From Pisaster brevispinus (taxonomy: Eukaryota; Echinodermata; Asteroidea; Forcipulatida; Asteriidae): 64,000 nucleotides of DNA. The stretch spans positions 62,001 to 126,000 of the forward strand of contig JAMKCF010000076.1 in the NCBI GenBank assembly GCA_023634235.1, in the 5' to 3' direction. Positions 21,933-34,011 of this stretch are shown here, piece by piece. The notes beneath the pieces were generated by a model. The model did not search any database and was not told where the DNA came from. It was given only the letters and a program-made list of their open reading frames with translations. The first letter of the stretch is position 1, and each line of letters opens with the position of its first letter. The translations under genes were made by a program, and so were the position numbers.

Positions 21933-24295
21933 CTGATAAAGTGAATAACAGATCTAGAGGGCTGTTTCCGTAGTTTTCTGAATATTAGCCGCGGCTTATG
22001 AATTTATTTTTACGCCGGCATCAAGCTCTGTGGCTCGTAATATGGGCAGCTTCTACATTAGTTCTTAAACCATTTTGGCTAAAATCATAGCAGCAAATTA
22101 GTCTGATTGGTATCTGGGTTGGATTTTACAAAAAGGTTTAGAATTGTCTTAAGATGTGCATCAATTTTATTTGCCAAGCAAAGTGTGATGTCAATTACAC
22201 AAATCATAATGGCAATATTAACAACTAATCTGAAAATGAATCTGAGTGCTTTGTGAAATCGAGCCCTGGTCTGGTACCAACATTTACAAATGAATGTCCG
22301 AAATAGAAAACAAATTAACGTGTTTTGTGCATTTGATAATACAACTGGGTGCTGGCTTATACACAGGCATCTTAAATTTAAAAAAGAAATTCTGATGCTG
22401 TGACTTATAGTCTGGGTGACTAATGTTCAGAAATTTACATTAACTTCCATTATGGCTATTTATCTTCCCTGATCATTGCTATTGTCAAACTATAAAGTTA
22501 AACTATAACCCTAAAGCAATGATCAGACATCCAGGTTATGTTTCGTATATTTTTTGAGGATTTTCAGGCCTGGAATTTCATCTTTGAGAGGGCAAAGGTC
22601 ATTTTCATTTTGCAAAAGGCACTTCCCTTAAGTAGAAAATTTTAAAGTCTATGTAAAACTTCTGAAGGGTCACCAAGGCCAAGACCAGGGGCAACAGAAG
22701 CCATGGCCTACGTGGCCTCCGTGTATTTCCAGGCCTGGATTTTGGTCTAAGTCTTGGAATTCAAGACTTAGTTGATAAAGAAGGAATGAATGTATTATAC
22801 TGTATGGAATTGAAGGATTGAGGGCATAGGATGATTCAACTATGTGTAGATCAGAGGATGAATGGCATCATGCAACTGAGGATGATTGGATTGGGTCATC
22901 AACAAAATTGCTCTCCAGACTGTAAAGTTTGTTTCTGTCAAATGATGTTCTTGTACACCAGGTTGGGGAATGGCCTCCCTGCGCTGTGGTACTATGCCAC
23001 CTGCGAACCAAGGGTTGGCGGGGTCCAGAACCCTTAAATTGCTGACTCGACGGCGGGGTACGCACAGTGATTTGGTCAGACCTAATTGGTTGCATAGGTC
23101 ATCTATTTGTACAAAAGAACAACATACAAATGCTATCAAGCCCTCCTACTGTGTGACCATTTTATGGAATATTTGAATGAAAAAAAAACCAAATTCTACA
23201 CAGAACACACATGTTGTACAAGCTTTTGTCTGTATAAAAACAAGTTTTTGCTCAGATTTTCCACTCTACCCAACCTGTGCATTTGCATGGTTTCAAATTT
23301 AATGGTTGGTCAACTCACTGAAAAATGTAGAGGAGGGTTTAAACTAAGGAATGTATGAGATAATCCATAAGTACATATATTCCAAACACTTTTTACATAA
23401 TCACATGCCTTCAATCTTCTGATATACAGAAGCAGTACCTAAGAATTTACAAGAAACTAGTAAGCTGTTTAATAATGTGAACTTTTTCCCAAAGACTTTT
23501 TGTATCAAAATGTATGTAATTAGATATGTGGATAGTATTTGATGTAGCTCTATGTACATGTTAGAAATACTGGATGGTCATTTATTTTACAAATATTGGA
23601 GGCATATGAGTGCATTATTGCAGAATATAATCACAAGGGTAAATCTGGAAAAGCCAGGTTTTAATGAGTGATTATATTCTACAACACAATGCACAAACCA
23701 AATGCATTCAATATTTGTTTCATGGAAACACATACTCACATAGTGATCCTTGTCATTTGAAATTTGTTCGATAAACACAAAATAGACAAGAAAACTCATC
23801 TACCCCTTTCTCTGAAAACCTTTCACAAAAACACACATCTGAACAACTTGGATGACTCTGTTTGGACATCAACATTGTCCGCTGTAATATAGGACCTTTC
23901 CTTGTTTGGACAAATGGGCAGGGAACAGTTATTATGGGAAAGAAACTGCAAATCATCTTGTAGTTTCCATATTGGACTACAATATTAACTTGTGGAGCAT
24001 TACAGCAGTAAATAAATGCCAAAATATTGGATGACAGGTGACGCATAATCCACCAACTAGATGACAAAGACCTGTGTGTAAGGTATATAATTGTTGGGCT
24101 GATAACTGATTTTAGTTTTCAGCCTCTGAAAATGGTTTATTAGCAAACTCATTTTTATGCATTGTTATTGAAATCATAATGATTGTAAAGCAATGTTGTA
24201 CTTAGTAATTATTATTAATTTGGGGTTGAACAAAGACAAATTGTCTAGAGTGTGATTTAAACCAACGAATTCCGGAACAAGTTAACATGCCAGCA
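21933..24295. other. Intergenic sequence without recognised genes
   Basis: Short open frames only. A GC-richer patch near 22970-23090 gives overlapping open frames on both strands with no domain and no splice context. I treat it as a repeat or chance. Confidence 0.45.
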
Positions 24296-24475
24296 GTTAA
24301 AGGTTGTATGGCTTCTGACTGGCATCCCTGAACAAAGATATTGACAAAGACAGGGGGAGACGGCCAACATAGGGCTAGATAGCTAAGTTGCTAGAGCACC
24401 AGCCTGTTAAACTGGAGGCTATTGGTTCAAATCCCGCTCTAGTAAATTTGTCTTAGTTGAACCCAAAGTTTTTAC
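24296..24475 (+). mobile_element. tRNA-derived SINE-like element, copy 1
   Basis: A 5' unit (GGCTTCTGACTGGCATCC, AACAAAGATATTGAC, GGGAGAC) precedes a tRNA-like part at about 24372-24444. That part has a pol III A-box region (TAGCTAAGTTGCTAGAGC) and a B box (GGTTCAAATCCC). The anticodon loop CTGTTAA gives GTT, an Asn-type anticodon. Stems carry mismatches, and related copies share the non-tRNA 5' unit, so this is a repeat rather than a working tRNA gene. Confidence 0.65.
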
Positions 24476-24811
24476 AAATTTACCAAGTCAGTTTCCCTTG
24501 TGTTTTATAACTTGATATGTAATTATTAAATTGATAAGGTCATGTTGTTGGATTCAGAGGTTGTTCCAGAGAAACACATGCAAGGTCCAAAGTGATTGTG
24601 TACCTTTATGATTTCTGACCCATACATTGTAAAGTCAAGTCTGGAGGTGTTGATCTAATGTTGGGGGGGGGGGCTGGGTTGTAGGGTAGGGAACTGTCTT
24701 CCTCTGAATCTAGCACTGTGATGTTAAAAGTATTTCTTATTTTAAAATGGTGTCAGGATGGGATCCAAAATGGGTGCTTCATTTATCGCAAGTAATCAAG
24801 TTTTCATTTGT

Positions 24812-25150
24812 TCTTTGTGGACACGATGATTGATGTTTAACATCTCTTGAAATGTGTTTGCTTTTACTCTTGATATGCAATTCAGAAAACGAAAGACAAC
24901 AATTTCTGGTCTAAAGATGCATTCTCCATGAATAACAAAAAATAAATAAATACAGACTCCTTGATAATTACATCAAAACTTAATTTACAAATTTTCAGTT
25001 GGAATCAAGGGGTTTAGATTTAGAGAGGCAGTCTGCAAGTATTGTTTTCAATGTTGTGCCTCAGCTATTTTGGGGATGTTGGGAATGCCCAGTTTGTTCC
25101 CTTGGAAGCCTCATGCTTAAGTTAAGTCAGCAGCTGGACTTGGATTTGTT
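24812..25150. repeat. Local duplication, left copy
   Basis: About 340 bp matches 26998-27340. Shared landmarks are 'tttactcttgat(a/g)tgcaattcagaaaa', 'gactccttgataattacatc' (other copy: 'gaccccttgagaattacatc') and the block 'gtcagcagctggacttggat'. Together with the repeats between them this suggests a duplication offset of about 2.2 kb. Confidence 0.65.
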
Positions 25151-27390
25151 TGGTGATGGTCACCAGACTAACAATTCCAATTCAGTCCTGACTTCCATGC
25201 ATCCATTCTCTTTAAGTTTGACCAACCTGTGTGGGGGTCTATTGTACTCTATGTATAATTAATACATTATTTTCTTCTGGTCAAGAAAACTATGATGGAA
25301 TTCAGTTTGGATTCAGATTCTTTTGGCGATGGTCATCAGAATAATGAGTACAAAGTCTGACTTTTGTTAACTTGACCAACCAGTGTGATGGAAAATCACT
25401 TGGTACAAATCTGAACATTGAAAGTGTGATGAATAAGTCACTCCCAATATCAACACTGATCATACATCCATGTTTCATATGTATGGGTGTACTTTGCTTC
25501 TTGTTGGAGGATTATCACAATTTAATTTGTCAGCAGTTGGATTCAGAATCTTGTGACGATGGTCATCAGAATACTGAGTCCGAGTCCATCATAAGTTTGA
25601 CCAACCTGCATGACCTGTGTGGTGATGTTGCATTATTTAGGTACAAATCTTCATCAGACTAAACATTTGATCACCACATGTACATGCAGGTCATCACCCC
25701 ATGGACCAGTGGTGTTCTTACATCCTTTTGGGAGTGTAATGACTATCATGCAGGCCTGATGCTTTGTTTTTGAAACAGCAAGGTCACCAAGACCTTGTCT
25801 CCTTGGTAAAGGGCACCTCTAAGAAGAAATAGTAAACTTCTATTGAAGCATGTCAAGGGGCACCAAGGCAATGACTAGTGGCAATGGAGGCAGTTGCCTC
25901 CATAAAGCATCAGGCCTGATCACGTTCAAGATCAGTCTGACTGAACTTGTAATTACATGATGCTGACTAGAAGCAGCTGGATTCAGATTCTTGTGGCGAT
26001 GGTCATCAGAATAATGAGTCCAAGGCTTGACTGTCATAAACATGACCAACCTGTGTTCTGCCGAATCTTACAATATAAATCTTTATTTATTTAAACAGTA
26101 TGTTTGGCCACTGTGTCATCCTTTTGGTCAACACTGATCTTAGATCCATGTGGGTGTGATTTGCTTCTTGTCTGGAGCATCACATTTGACTTTGTCAGCA
26201 GCTGGGCTTAGATTCTTGTGGCGATGGTCATAAGAATATTGAGTCCAAGTCCTGACATTTGTAGTGTACAAAAGACTTGTCTCCAGGAGTATTACATTAA
26301 AGTAATTGGGCTTATTGGGGAAGGGAGGGAAAGGTTTTGAAGCCAATGATTACAGCTCAATGCAGTGTGACATCAGACGGGGCTTATTGTGTTTGTAAGA
26401 CCCGGTTCAGACAGGAGCTCTACAGTCGTGCAGAACCAAATTATTGATTACTTCATGAAAAGTTCAACGTCTGAAACAGTTAGGAGTGACTTGGATGCGC
26501 TGGAAGTCAAAAGATTGACTGTTGCAGTCGCTCGAAATGACTCTGGAGAGTCTTGGTTTCAGACAAGATTGTCATGAGCCAAACCTAATGTAAATGTTAT
26601 GTTTAGTTGGTTGGCCTGCCTGAAACCAAGATTTGTTTGGATTGACCTAGAGTCACTCCTAATCTATTTTGTCCAGTGCGACTCTGGAGCACCTGTCTAG
26701 GGAACTAGGGCAAATTTGCATAGAGCTTAAAACCCAACATTTTACCAATTTCTAAACAATTTTGCTTACTGGAAAAGGGTTACCAGCCAAAAATACCAAT
26801 CATAACTGGTTCCCTGCTCATTTTTGGTAAGCAGAACTTTTTTAAGCAATATTTTTTATTTAGAGCAGCACTATAATTTTGGGACCATGTCTGCACCTGG
26901 ATCTGCGGCCTTGATTTTAAAGTTGTCACCATTTTAAAATAAATGTAGGGAAAAACAGAACAAAATGTGTATTTCATAATCATAGTTCTGACTTTTACAA
27001 ATTGTGCTTTTTGGACATGATGCTGTTTAATGTCTCCTAAATCTCTTTACTCTTGATGTGCAATTCAGAAAATGAAGGGCAATAAAGCCTGGTCTGAAGA
27101 TTCATGACAGAACTTGAAGACAAACAGGGTATGTCACAGACCCCTTGAGAATTACATCCAAACTTGAAGTACAAAATGAGACGTTAGATTGCATGCATCA
27201 TTTGCTGATGTTTTCAGCAAGTTTACTTCAAGGATGTTAGATTTACAAGAGCAGTTTGGTCAATACTACTTATTGGTTTATCTCACGTTTGCTTCTTGTT
27301 GGAAGTGTCATGATTGAGTTGAGTCAGCAGCTGGACTTGGATTCTTGTGGCGATGGTCATTAGAATAACTAATTCAATTTAAATGCTGAC
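25120..27390 (+). repeat. Cluster of six spaced copies of a roughly 60-bp repeat
   Basis: The core 'cagcagctggacttggattc', then 'ttgtggcgatggtcatcag', then 'aataatgagtccaagtcctgac', recurs near 25128, 25297, 25532, 25976, 26198 and 27327, always on the plus strand. Copies are often followed by 'tttgaccaacctgtgtg' and preceded by 'tttgcttcttgttgga'. Where open, it reads QQLDSESCDDGHQNTESES-like peptide, but several copies carry stops, so coding is not supported. Confidence 0.65.
26998..27340. repeat. Local duplication, right copy
   Basis: Partner of 24812-25150. It has the same order of landmarks at roughly 80 percent similarity by eye, with small gaps. Confidence 0.65.
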
Positions 27391-30300
27391 TTGCTTCATA
27401 ATCTAAAGTTTGACCAATCTCGTTTACATTATTTTATCAATTTCATGATTATAGTTGAGAGCTTTTGTCTTCAATAGGCATTTGGTTAATTTAAGTTTAG
27501 TTGTCTGGCATTGTCTGCTGATTTTGTAAAACACAAGTTTGCTGACAAGGTTGATGTAGTTCTTGCATCTAGACACTATGTAATGTATCATGAGGTTTGG
27601 TTTTTCATATTTATTGGTTGGAACTTACATTTTCTACCCAATCATGAGTTGATTTGTAATGCTTATTTAGAACCCATCACATGGTAATTTCTTTTCATTT
27701 TAGCTTCTACTTACCAAATTATCATTGATACTGAACTCTTTACAAATAGCCTCATTCACTATAGTGTGAACCGTTGGATTAATTCTTCAACAACATTTGA
27801 AACACTGCACTGAGCTTCCATTCATTTGAAATGGTCACTTTTATAAAATGAAAAGTTTCACCATGTGAAGGGTTTTTGCAGATTATATACCTATAATTTA
27901 ATTTTGCCATTTAACATGTAAGGTACTGTTCCAAAGACTCAAAGGTAGACTGAAACATACCTAACTACACACAATCAGAAAATGAGAAAGATCAATAACA
28001 TGAACACTTTTCCCCACAGTTTTTTAATTGACAGTGTGCTTCATCGAAAAAAAAGCAGAAGGGACACCAACATTCAGATTCTTTTGATTCTGGAATTTTA
28101 TAGCCAATGTTGATCAGTATGAAAAAAATACTGTTTTGCTCAAAAACCTTCAACACTGTCTGCTTTTGTAGGAGCTACATCTAGCACTGTCTAATTCTCA
28201 AACTCAAAGTGCTGTACCTTGCTTTCTCTTTACTTCTCTATGGAACTGGATTAAACATCCATCTTTAAATCTCGACAGCAAGCTGTGAAGGAGGGCTTGA
28301 CATTTCTTTCTTTCCTGTGTTTTCCTCAATGGACTCAGGTGATTGTACTCCACATTTCTCCAAATCTAAAATAACTTCTGGGTTTTTGTTTCTATCATCA
28401 GGATAGACTTGACCTGAGTCAAACTTTTGTCAGGTTCTTGGTTGTGCTTTTAATCCAATGCATGCACTCCAAGTATGTAAACTTCATCACAGCTTTATTT
28501 CACCACTTTGTTTCAACGCTGCTATTCGTGATCCAACTCAATGGATTGGCAACTAAGTGACACTAGAGGGCGCACATTAAAAGAGCTCATCAGAGCTAGC
28601 TGTGTAGCCATACATTATTGACTCGATTAGCACCAGACCCAACTTGAGCCAAGTCTATCATCAGAATGAACCTCAATCCAACAGTTCAATAGTCTGTTTC
28701 ATACTTGAGTACCTGAACTGTCCTTCACTTTCATTCTCATCAGGACAGAAACAAATAATCTGTTATTTGTTACTTACACTAGAATTTGACTGTTTTGTCA
28801 AATTTGATCATTATGTCAAAAATGTCATGGATCTGTGTTCTTGTATTTATGTACTCTATCTTTCTAATTCTACTTTGTCAACATCTGTTTAGACCTCAAC
28901 TCAAACGCACTATTACCAAAGCCAATTGTGAACTGTTTGGTATTTATTCCTTTCTTTTATCTTAATGAGGTCATCCCTCCACAGAATTGGTTTTGTAAAA
29001 CATCCTCAGTAAAGTGAACTATCTATCTGTTAATTTTTTCCTGCCTTGTCATCACTAGACATTGGTCCTGAATTGCATGCTCTCCATCAACAATTCTCTG
29101 AGTTGTTTCTCCTTTAGCTGTTCATTTTTGCAAAGACATTCCAATAGGGCCTTCCGTTGCTTTTAAATTATGTGTACGTGGGCTTGAATGCATTGGGATT
29201 ACAACACTCGCCTAAAGTCATTCTCTTCTTCATCTTACAATGCCTTCTTCACGCTTTTATCAGTTCCTCTTTGTTTTATTCCAAGAATCCCTGATGTTGA
29301 GTAGTTTTAAACACTGAATACTAGGCTATTGGGGACAAATATAACATGGTAATGACTCTAAGAAACTGAGATGGAAGATAGTTAGTAATTTGATACAGTG
29401 CCAAAATGTGGGTAAATTTGGAAGGGGGGGATAAAGTGGTACACTATTTTCTAGGGTGGGGGGACACACATCTGGGCAATTAACACTGTAGATTCCATTT
29501 GCATTATTCCTAACCAATCCCCTTTTTCATGGATCTTTATATGCATTTGTACAATAATCTGACATGCTCATAAAAACAAATACATTGTCTCTGTGCAAGA
29601 GAGAAATCGTTTAAAAAACATTATCACAGTAAAGCTTTAAAAAAGAATCATTCTCTTGTTACCCCTTATCGGGGTTGAGGGGGGGGGGGGGGGTGGGGGT
29701 GGCACGGACCTCAATTGTGTGCCCCCCCCCCCCACAGTTGCACCACTGATTCAATGGTCAAGTGGGGTAACTTTTTCAATGCCAAGTCGGTGTTTTGTAA
29801 TATCCTTCCTAAACCACCAGAGTCCCTTTTCCAAAATAAAAGCATGACCCCACCACCGACAAACCCTGCCCCCTGCCCCCCCCCCCCCCCCACACTAAGA
29901 AGCAATGCTCCCCCCCTCGGGCCTCCCCCTCCCCCAACCGAAAGGGTCCTGGCTACGCCGCTGAGCCGTGGCAGGATTCAGGATTTGATCGTGTTTAGCC
30001 AAAACAAGATAATCATCAAGTTTTTTAAAAGAAGTCACAGAATGTAGTTTGACAGATGACAAGTTAAACTGTTCAAGATAAGACACATATTAAAACCAAA
30101 ATGCACATTTTGTTCTTAATTTGAAAACAAAAGAAATAGTCGTTTTCAGATTGTCATATTATTCAGGAGAAATATGACCTCATCACTAATAACTCCAATA
30201 TTGGAATTCAGATGACCTTGATGCCAGAAGAAAATGCTAAAGGGTTTTCCAAATTAAATAAATTTGCTTGGAAACTTATCCAGAGAGAATGATAGCAACA

Positions 30301-30398
30301 TCCTGTTTCCTGCCTTTATCAAAAATGCATAGAACTTTACAATTATGTGTGTTTTAATCTTTATTCTGTTTTATCCGCTCCATGTGTTTTTGGTGTAG
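27391..30398. other. Intergenic or intronic sequence
   Basis: No gene recognised. It contains long poly(G)/poly(C) runs (about 29680-29692, 29723-29732, 29876-29892) that sit in fragments of a 'gcaccactga'/'ggctacgccgctga' repeat family also seen near 31300 and 41780. This could be intron of the plus-strand transcription unit suggested by exon candidates further on. Confidence 0.4.
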
Positions 30399-30448
30399 AG
30401 GAGATTGGTGAGCTATGGGAAGACTACAAGATGAAGACTGACGTCTGA
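30399..30448 (+). CDS. Candidate terminal exon with stop, paralogous to 31583
   Basis: After the acceptor TTTTTGGTGTAG the frame (2-nt entry phase) reads EIGELWEDYKMKTDV and stops at TGA. It aligns codon for codon with ESDELGREQPDITDVS at 31583: shared Glu start, G/D-E-L, and T-D-V encoded by ACTGACGTCT in both. This looks like a duplicated exon that now provides an alternative end, or a decayed copy. Protein family unknown. Confidence 0.35.
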
Positions 30449-31289
30449 TCTCACTGGACTTGTTAACCTATTGGATCTTCATCATTGCTCTGATTAAGAG
30501 TGCAAAAAACAGCATCCAAACGGTTTGAGACCCTTGTTCATATACGCACAGACAATCAGTTCCCACATCCAAAACCAGTTACTCATTGCCTCAACTGGGT
30601 CAAAGTGTAGAGCAATCTTGTAGATGTAGAAGTTTTGTTTGTGTTTTCAGGAATCTGGATACCTCTGATATAAATCAATTCAGTCCAGGCTGGGTACGGG
30701 ATTGTAAGTGTTTCAGACATTCAAGTACAGGTACTAAGAGTTGCTTAAGCACAAAAAGTAGCTAAGCACAACAAAATTATACCAGTATAAGGTTACCAGC
30801 TAAAATATCATGTCAAATGTACAATCTTTGCCTGGTATTCTGCTTATTTTTGCTGAGCAAAAATGCTTAAAGCAATAATTCCTGATGAAATTGGGTGCTG
30901 AAGACAACCAGAGCATACCGATTGAAATGTTGATGAACAAGTCGAGGTGAAAAACTAAAAACTAATTACTAAAAAAACACCATTTAAAAAAGACAATAAT
31001 TATGATTCATACCTTGAATGACACATTTCATTTCATTTATTAATTCTGGTTTTGAAGCAAAGAACTCTCAGAAAAGCCAACTTTATCACTCTACTTTCTA
31101 GCCACAAATCCCATGGAGAGAAGACAAGAAGGGACATGTTTGTAATTTGATGAGAGTGAAATGTTTGAGGACAATTTGCAGCAGCATAACTAGCTGGTAA
31201 TTTTAGGAGGGGGCACAAATCAGCTATAGGCAAATCAACTAGAGATTTCATTTGCTCTTTATAAAAAAGCTAGATCTTGATCTACGTAA

Positions 31290-31378
31290 TGGCAGGTTCC
31301 AATTAGGGGGGCACTGACAATAATTTTTTTTTTTTTGGGGGGGCACGTTTCCCCCCCCCCATTTGTTACGCCACTGAT
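31290..31378. repeat. Poly(G)-cored dispersed repeat fragment
   Basis: 'aggggggcactgacaat', then T12, G7, 'gcacgtttcccccccccc', then 'tttgttacgccactgatgac'. The motif 'taacgccactga' next to G/C runs also occurs in variant form at 29740, 29950 and 41770, so several homopolymer tracts of this window belong to one repeat family. Confidence 0.45.
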
Positions 31379-31582
31379 GACGACTTGGTCAACAGTTTTC
31401 TTCGTCTCATCACTTACTATGGAGTGATGTAGGTATGTTTCATCCTTGGTGTAATCCAGCTCTTTGAAGAGCATCCATTCATGTCTGTTTAGGGCTCTGT
31501 CCTGTACTTTGCCTTTCAGTCATTCATAATTTTGAACCATCTTTTTAACAATTGTTTTTCTTTCTGTTTTAATTGTATGCAG

Positions 31583-31657
31583 TGGAGAGTGATGAGCTAG
31601 GGAGAGAACAACCTGATATAACTGACGTCTCAGTTCAACAAGGCAGCAACATGCAAG
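31583..31657 (+). CDS. Candidate internal exon (25 codons), unknown protein
   Basis: The acceptor TTTTAATTGTATGCAG precedes 75 nt reading ESDELGREQPDITDVSVQQG, then SNMQ; the donor is GTATTA. Entry and exit phase are equal (2 nt in, 1 nt out). It joins in frame to the candidate exon at 33971 through a shared Ala codon. It is acidic and polar with no recognised domain. Confidence 0.4.
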
Positions 31658-31982
31658 GTATTATTATTCTCAGACAGCTCTGTCTCGAAGCATCTACATT
31701 GTCAATACATTGCAATTACACTCTAAAAAACTCCTTGGTCAGAAATGACTGGAATTCCAGGTGCAGACTCAGAAGTGATTTAAATGGGATTTGAGCTCAG
31801 ATTCCACTTCAGTTTGACCCATAAGTTGGTCAGCAGAGCTGCCAACTCTCCCTGATTCTGCAGAAAGTTCCCTGAAAATAACCCAATATTTTCATGGTCT
31901 GATCAACAAATTTGAAAATCTCTCGATTATTGAAACTTTGATCCCTATTATGCTGAATTTAAATCTGATTGTTGTAGACATT

Positions 31983-32505
31983 TCCCCGATTGCAAGATGC
32001 AAATGTTGGCAGCTCTTGGTCAGGCCCCCTGTGACCCGAACCAAAATCTCTCTGATTGCAAGATGCAAATGTTGGCAGCTCTTGGTCAGGCCCCCTGAGA
32101 CCCAAACCAAAATCTCTCTGATTGCAAGATGCAAATGTTGGCAGCTCTTGGTCAGGCCCCCTGCTTACCGAACCAAAATCTCTCTGATTGCAAGATGCAA
32201 ATGTTGGCAGCTCTTGGTCAGGCCCCCTGTGACCCAAACCAAAATCTCTCTGATTGCAAGATGCAAATGTTGGCAGCTCTTGGTCAGGCCCCCTGCGACC
32301 CGAACCAAAATCTCTCTGATTGCAAGATGCAAATGTTGGCAGCTCTTGGTCAGGCCCCCTTGACCCGAACCAAAATCTCTCTGATTGCAAGATGCAAATG
32401 TTGGCAGCTCTTGGTCAGGTCCCCTGCGACCCGAACCAAAATCTCCCTGATTGCATGATGCAAATGTAGGAAGCGCTTAGTCAGGCCCCCTGCGACCCGG
32501 AATTG
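31983..32505. repeat. 66-bp minisatellite, about eight units
   Basis: Units start with ATTGCAAGATGCAAATGTTG at 31989, 32055, 32121, 32187, 32253, 32319, 32384 and 32450. The period is 66 bp, with one 65-bp unit. Each contains GGCAGCTCTTGGTCAGGCCC and ACCAAAATCTCTCTG. The last unit is more diverged. Because 66 is a multiple of three, several frames stay open on both strands; these are not taken as genes. Confidence 0.92.
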
Positions 32506-33194
32506 AGTCAATTATGACCCAGATGTTTTAAGAGTGAGCAAAATAGTCTGGTCCCATTTTGGTATGAGGATATCTATTATTATTGCAAGCAGGGAACGTG
32601 ACAAAGAAGGAGGCTGCAGTGCAATAAAGGTCTACAGAGATTCATTGATTTTCTTGTTTGAGATGAAGGCATCACATCTCATAAAGAATACAAAACGTTT
32701 ATGTTGGTTTTCTATTGACTCATTAGATTTTGTCACTAACTACACATTTTATCATGGGTTGGCGACTCATAAAAAAAGTTAAAGGTTCAAGTATTTGTTC
32801 AATAAGTTGAGTTGTAAGGTCAGTGGGGAAAAGGATGCCTGGATTGAATCATGCAAACCTCAATGGAAGTCAAAATAGGATTCTAAAAACAGTGAAACCA
32901 ATCTTCTCTCTCTCAATATTATTTGTGAATGTATTAAATCTTGTTGTACTTTAACAAATTTTAGTTAGGATTGAAACCCTTATAACGAATTTCACATTAC
33001 AATGTTTTACAACTTGACTCTCTGTGATGAATCACGAGGAAAACATGAACCTTCATTACTGAAAGCACTGATTAGAAGACAAAGATTGTACAAAACAGTG
33101 TTATGGTCAAATGATGGTTAACCTAATTCACTTCAGTGTGTTGTGTGTTTCTAATTCATATCCAGCTTATAATGTGTGACATGTGGCTTTGTGT

Positions 33195-33298
33195 ATCTTT
33201 CTTCAGTGAAATAAAGGAAAACAAATTGTGTCTTTGTGTGTTTTTTTTATTGTGAAATAAAAGAAAATAAATTGTACTTGTGTGTCTTTGTTTTCCCC
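33195..33298. repeat. Short tandem repeat with AATAAA motifs
   Basis: Two to three diverged units of about 50 bp share 'gtgaaataaa(g/a)gaaaa' and 'tttgtgtg'. The repeated AATAAA would suit a 3' end, but no gene can be tied to it. Confidence 0.5.
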
Positions 33299-33970
33299 GT
33301 GGATTAGAATAAACCTGCATTGTAATGTGTTTGCAGTGCAGACCTTGCACTCACAGTCAGCAGCCATCTTGTACTTCAATATTAGACAAGTTTGTAACAT
33401 AAGTAGGACACGCAGAGCACAGTGTATTTCAAAGCAATATAACGGGCAATTGAATAAAACCTTTTTTAAAATGGTCAACACTCTTTATCAAGCGCTGCCT
33501 TTTGCAAAACGAACAATTAAACTGAATGAAAGTCAAGTACAAAACCAATTTGCAGTTGGAGGATATTGGAACAAGTTTGCAGTGAGTGGGCTTAACAAGT
33601 GTCAATAAAAGATAGCAAAAAGGGGTGAAATGCTTGAACATAAAATGTAGGTCAAACAAAAGGTAGTACAACCCTAGAGGGAGAATCATCTGAAACAAAA
33701 CAATCCAATACCTCATTGATTGAACTGGTTTATAACAACTGAATATCATTCTCGGAAGCATTTAATTTGACTAAAAATTTCAGTGTAAAAAAAAGGGGAG
33801 ATTCATTTGTTTGGGGAGCCTTGGATTACAACTTGGGATGTGGTGGGCAGGGTGTTAGGGCCTCGTCCTGGGGTGACGTCGGGAGGGTGAGTTTAGGCAT
33901 TAATTAATTGTGGTTTCAGTTTGACTTAAAACTTTTCTATTTTTGTTTGTCTGTTATTTATTTTTCTCAG

Positions 33971-34011
33971 CCGGCTCAAGTAAGCGTCTTCCATCTAGTA
34001 CCCCTGAAAAG
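33971..34011 (+). CDS. Candidate internal exon (41 nt), unknown protein
   Basis: A strong acceptor (TTTATTTTTCTCAG) and the textbook donor GTAAGTATG flank 41 nt. Spliced to the exon ending at 31657, the junction codon gives Ala and the frame reads AGSSKRLPSSTPEK, leaving phase 0. The phase fit of two independent exon candidates supports a real plus-strand gene. The next exon was not identified with confidence. Confidence 0.5.

Noticed and set aside
22840..23176. Overlapping 68-99-codon frames on both strands near 23 kb
   Set aside because: Short GC-richer patch with openness on both strands and no domain; probably repeat or chance.
24372..24444. Functional tRNA-Asn gene (GTT anticodon)
   Set aside because: Stems have mismatches, the acceptor stem is weak, and the same sequence with a long shared non-tRNA 5' unit occurs at 43394 and 62744, which fits a SINE.
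26390..26700. Possible MITE with inverted 'CTGAAACCAAGA' words
   Set aside because: Inverted segments are scattered and no consistent termini or target duplication could be found.
29711..30047. Proline-rich open frames
   Set aside because: Produced by poly(C)/poly(G) runs in repeat fragments.
31892..32458. Four overlapping open frames of 80-143 codons on both strands
   Set aside because: All arise from the 66-bp tandem repeat, whose length is a multiple of three. There is no start context, splice signal or domain.
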